Part shown: in pieces, positions 6,909-6,914 of the stretch
Numbering within the stretch: position 1 is the first letter of the stretch
Layout: the number at the start of each line of letters is the position of its first letter
Source: JACMLD01 sp040004415
Lineage (GTDB): Bacteria; Bacteroidota; Bacteroidia; Chitinophagales; Chitinophagaceae
Assembly (NCBI GenBank): GCA_040004415.1
Contig: JBDUAY010000316.1
Location: 1 to 6,914 of the forward strand
Reading direction: 5' to 3'
DNA length: 6,914 bases
The notes under the pieces: model-generated
Seen by the model: only the letters and a program-made list of their open reading frames with translations
The model's database searches: none
What the model was told of the DNA's origin: nothing
Made by a program: the position numbers and the translations under genes

Positions 6909-6914
6909 ATTTAG

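Overview
The window looks like a chromosomal segment from a member of the Bacteroidota, perhaps of the Chitinophagaceae or a related group. The clues are A/T-rich leaders without Shine-Dalgarno sequences, a candidate TTG / TAnnTTTG-type promoter, a secreted modular enzyme of the kind these bacteria export, and an AATGTGNN octamer repeat. The family-level placement is inference only. I see no rRNA, tRNA, CRISPR array, insertion sequence or phage gene.

Layout. Positions 1-2033 (minus strand) hold a long reading frame that runs off the left edge. It encodes a signal peptide, an alpha/beta-hydrolase (esterase-like) domain, an Ig-like module, a jelly-roll/carbohydrate-binding-like module, and the start of a further LWxKAN-type module. 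Positions 2034-2486 are a 453-bp divergent intergenic region with a candidate promoter, a 10-bp direct repeat pair and a nested inverted repeat. Positions 2487-3536 (plus) encode a FabH-family ketoacyl-ACP synthase III with an insertion of about 30 residues. Positions 3633-4535 (plus) encode a soluble YegS/diacylglycerol-kinase-family lipid kinase. Positions 4527-4558 are a four-copy octamer repeat overlapping the end of that gene. Positions 4650-6908 (minus) encode a 752-residue protein with seven predicted membrane segments followed by a patatin-like lipase domain.

How the genes may work together. The three genes on the right all belong to lipid families: acyl-chain initiation or condensation, lipid phosphorylation, and lipid acyl hydrolysis. 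FabH and the kinase are co-directional and could share a transcript. The patatin gene converges on them from the other strand, so it is not in the same operon. The hydrolase on the left points away and looks like an independently expressed, exported enzyme. A membrane-lipid remodelling theme is plausible but is not demonstrated by the sequence. No clearly new biological system is evident. The most unusual items are the predicted periplasmic topology of the patatin protein, the inserted segment in the FabH paralogue, and the GSGN-type kinase motif.
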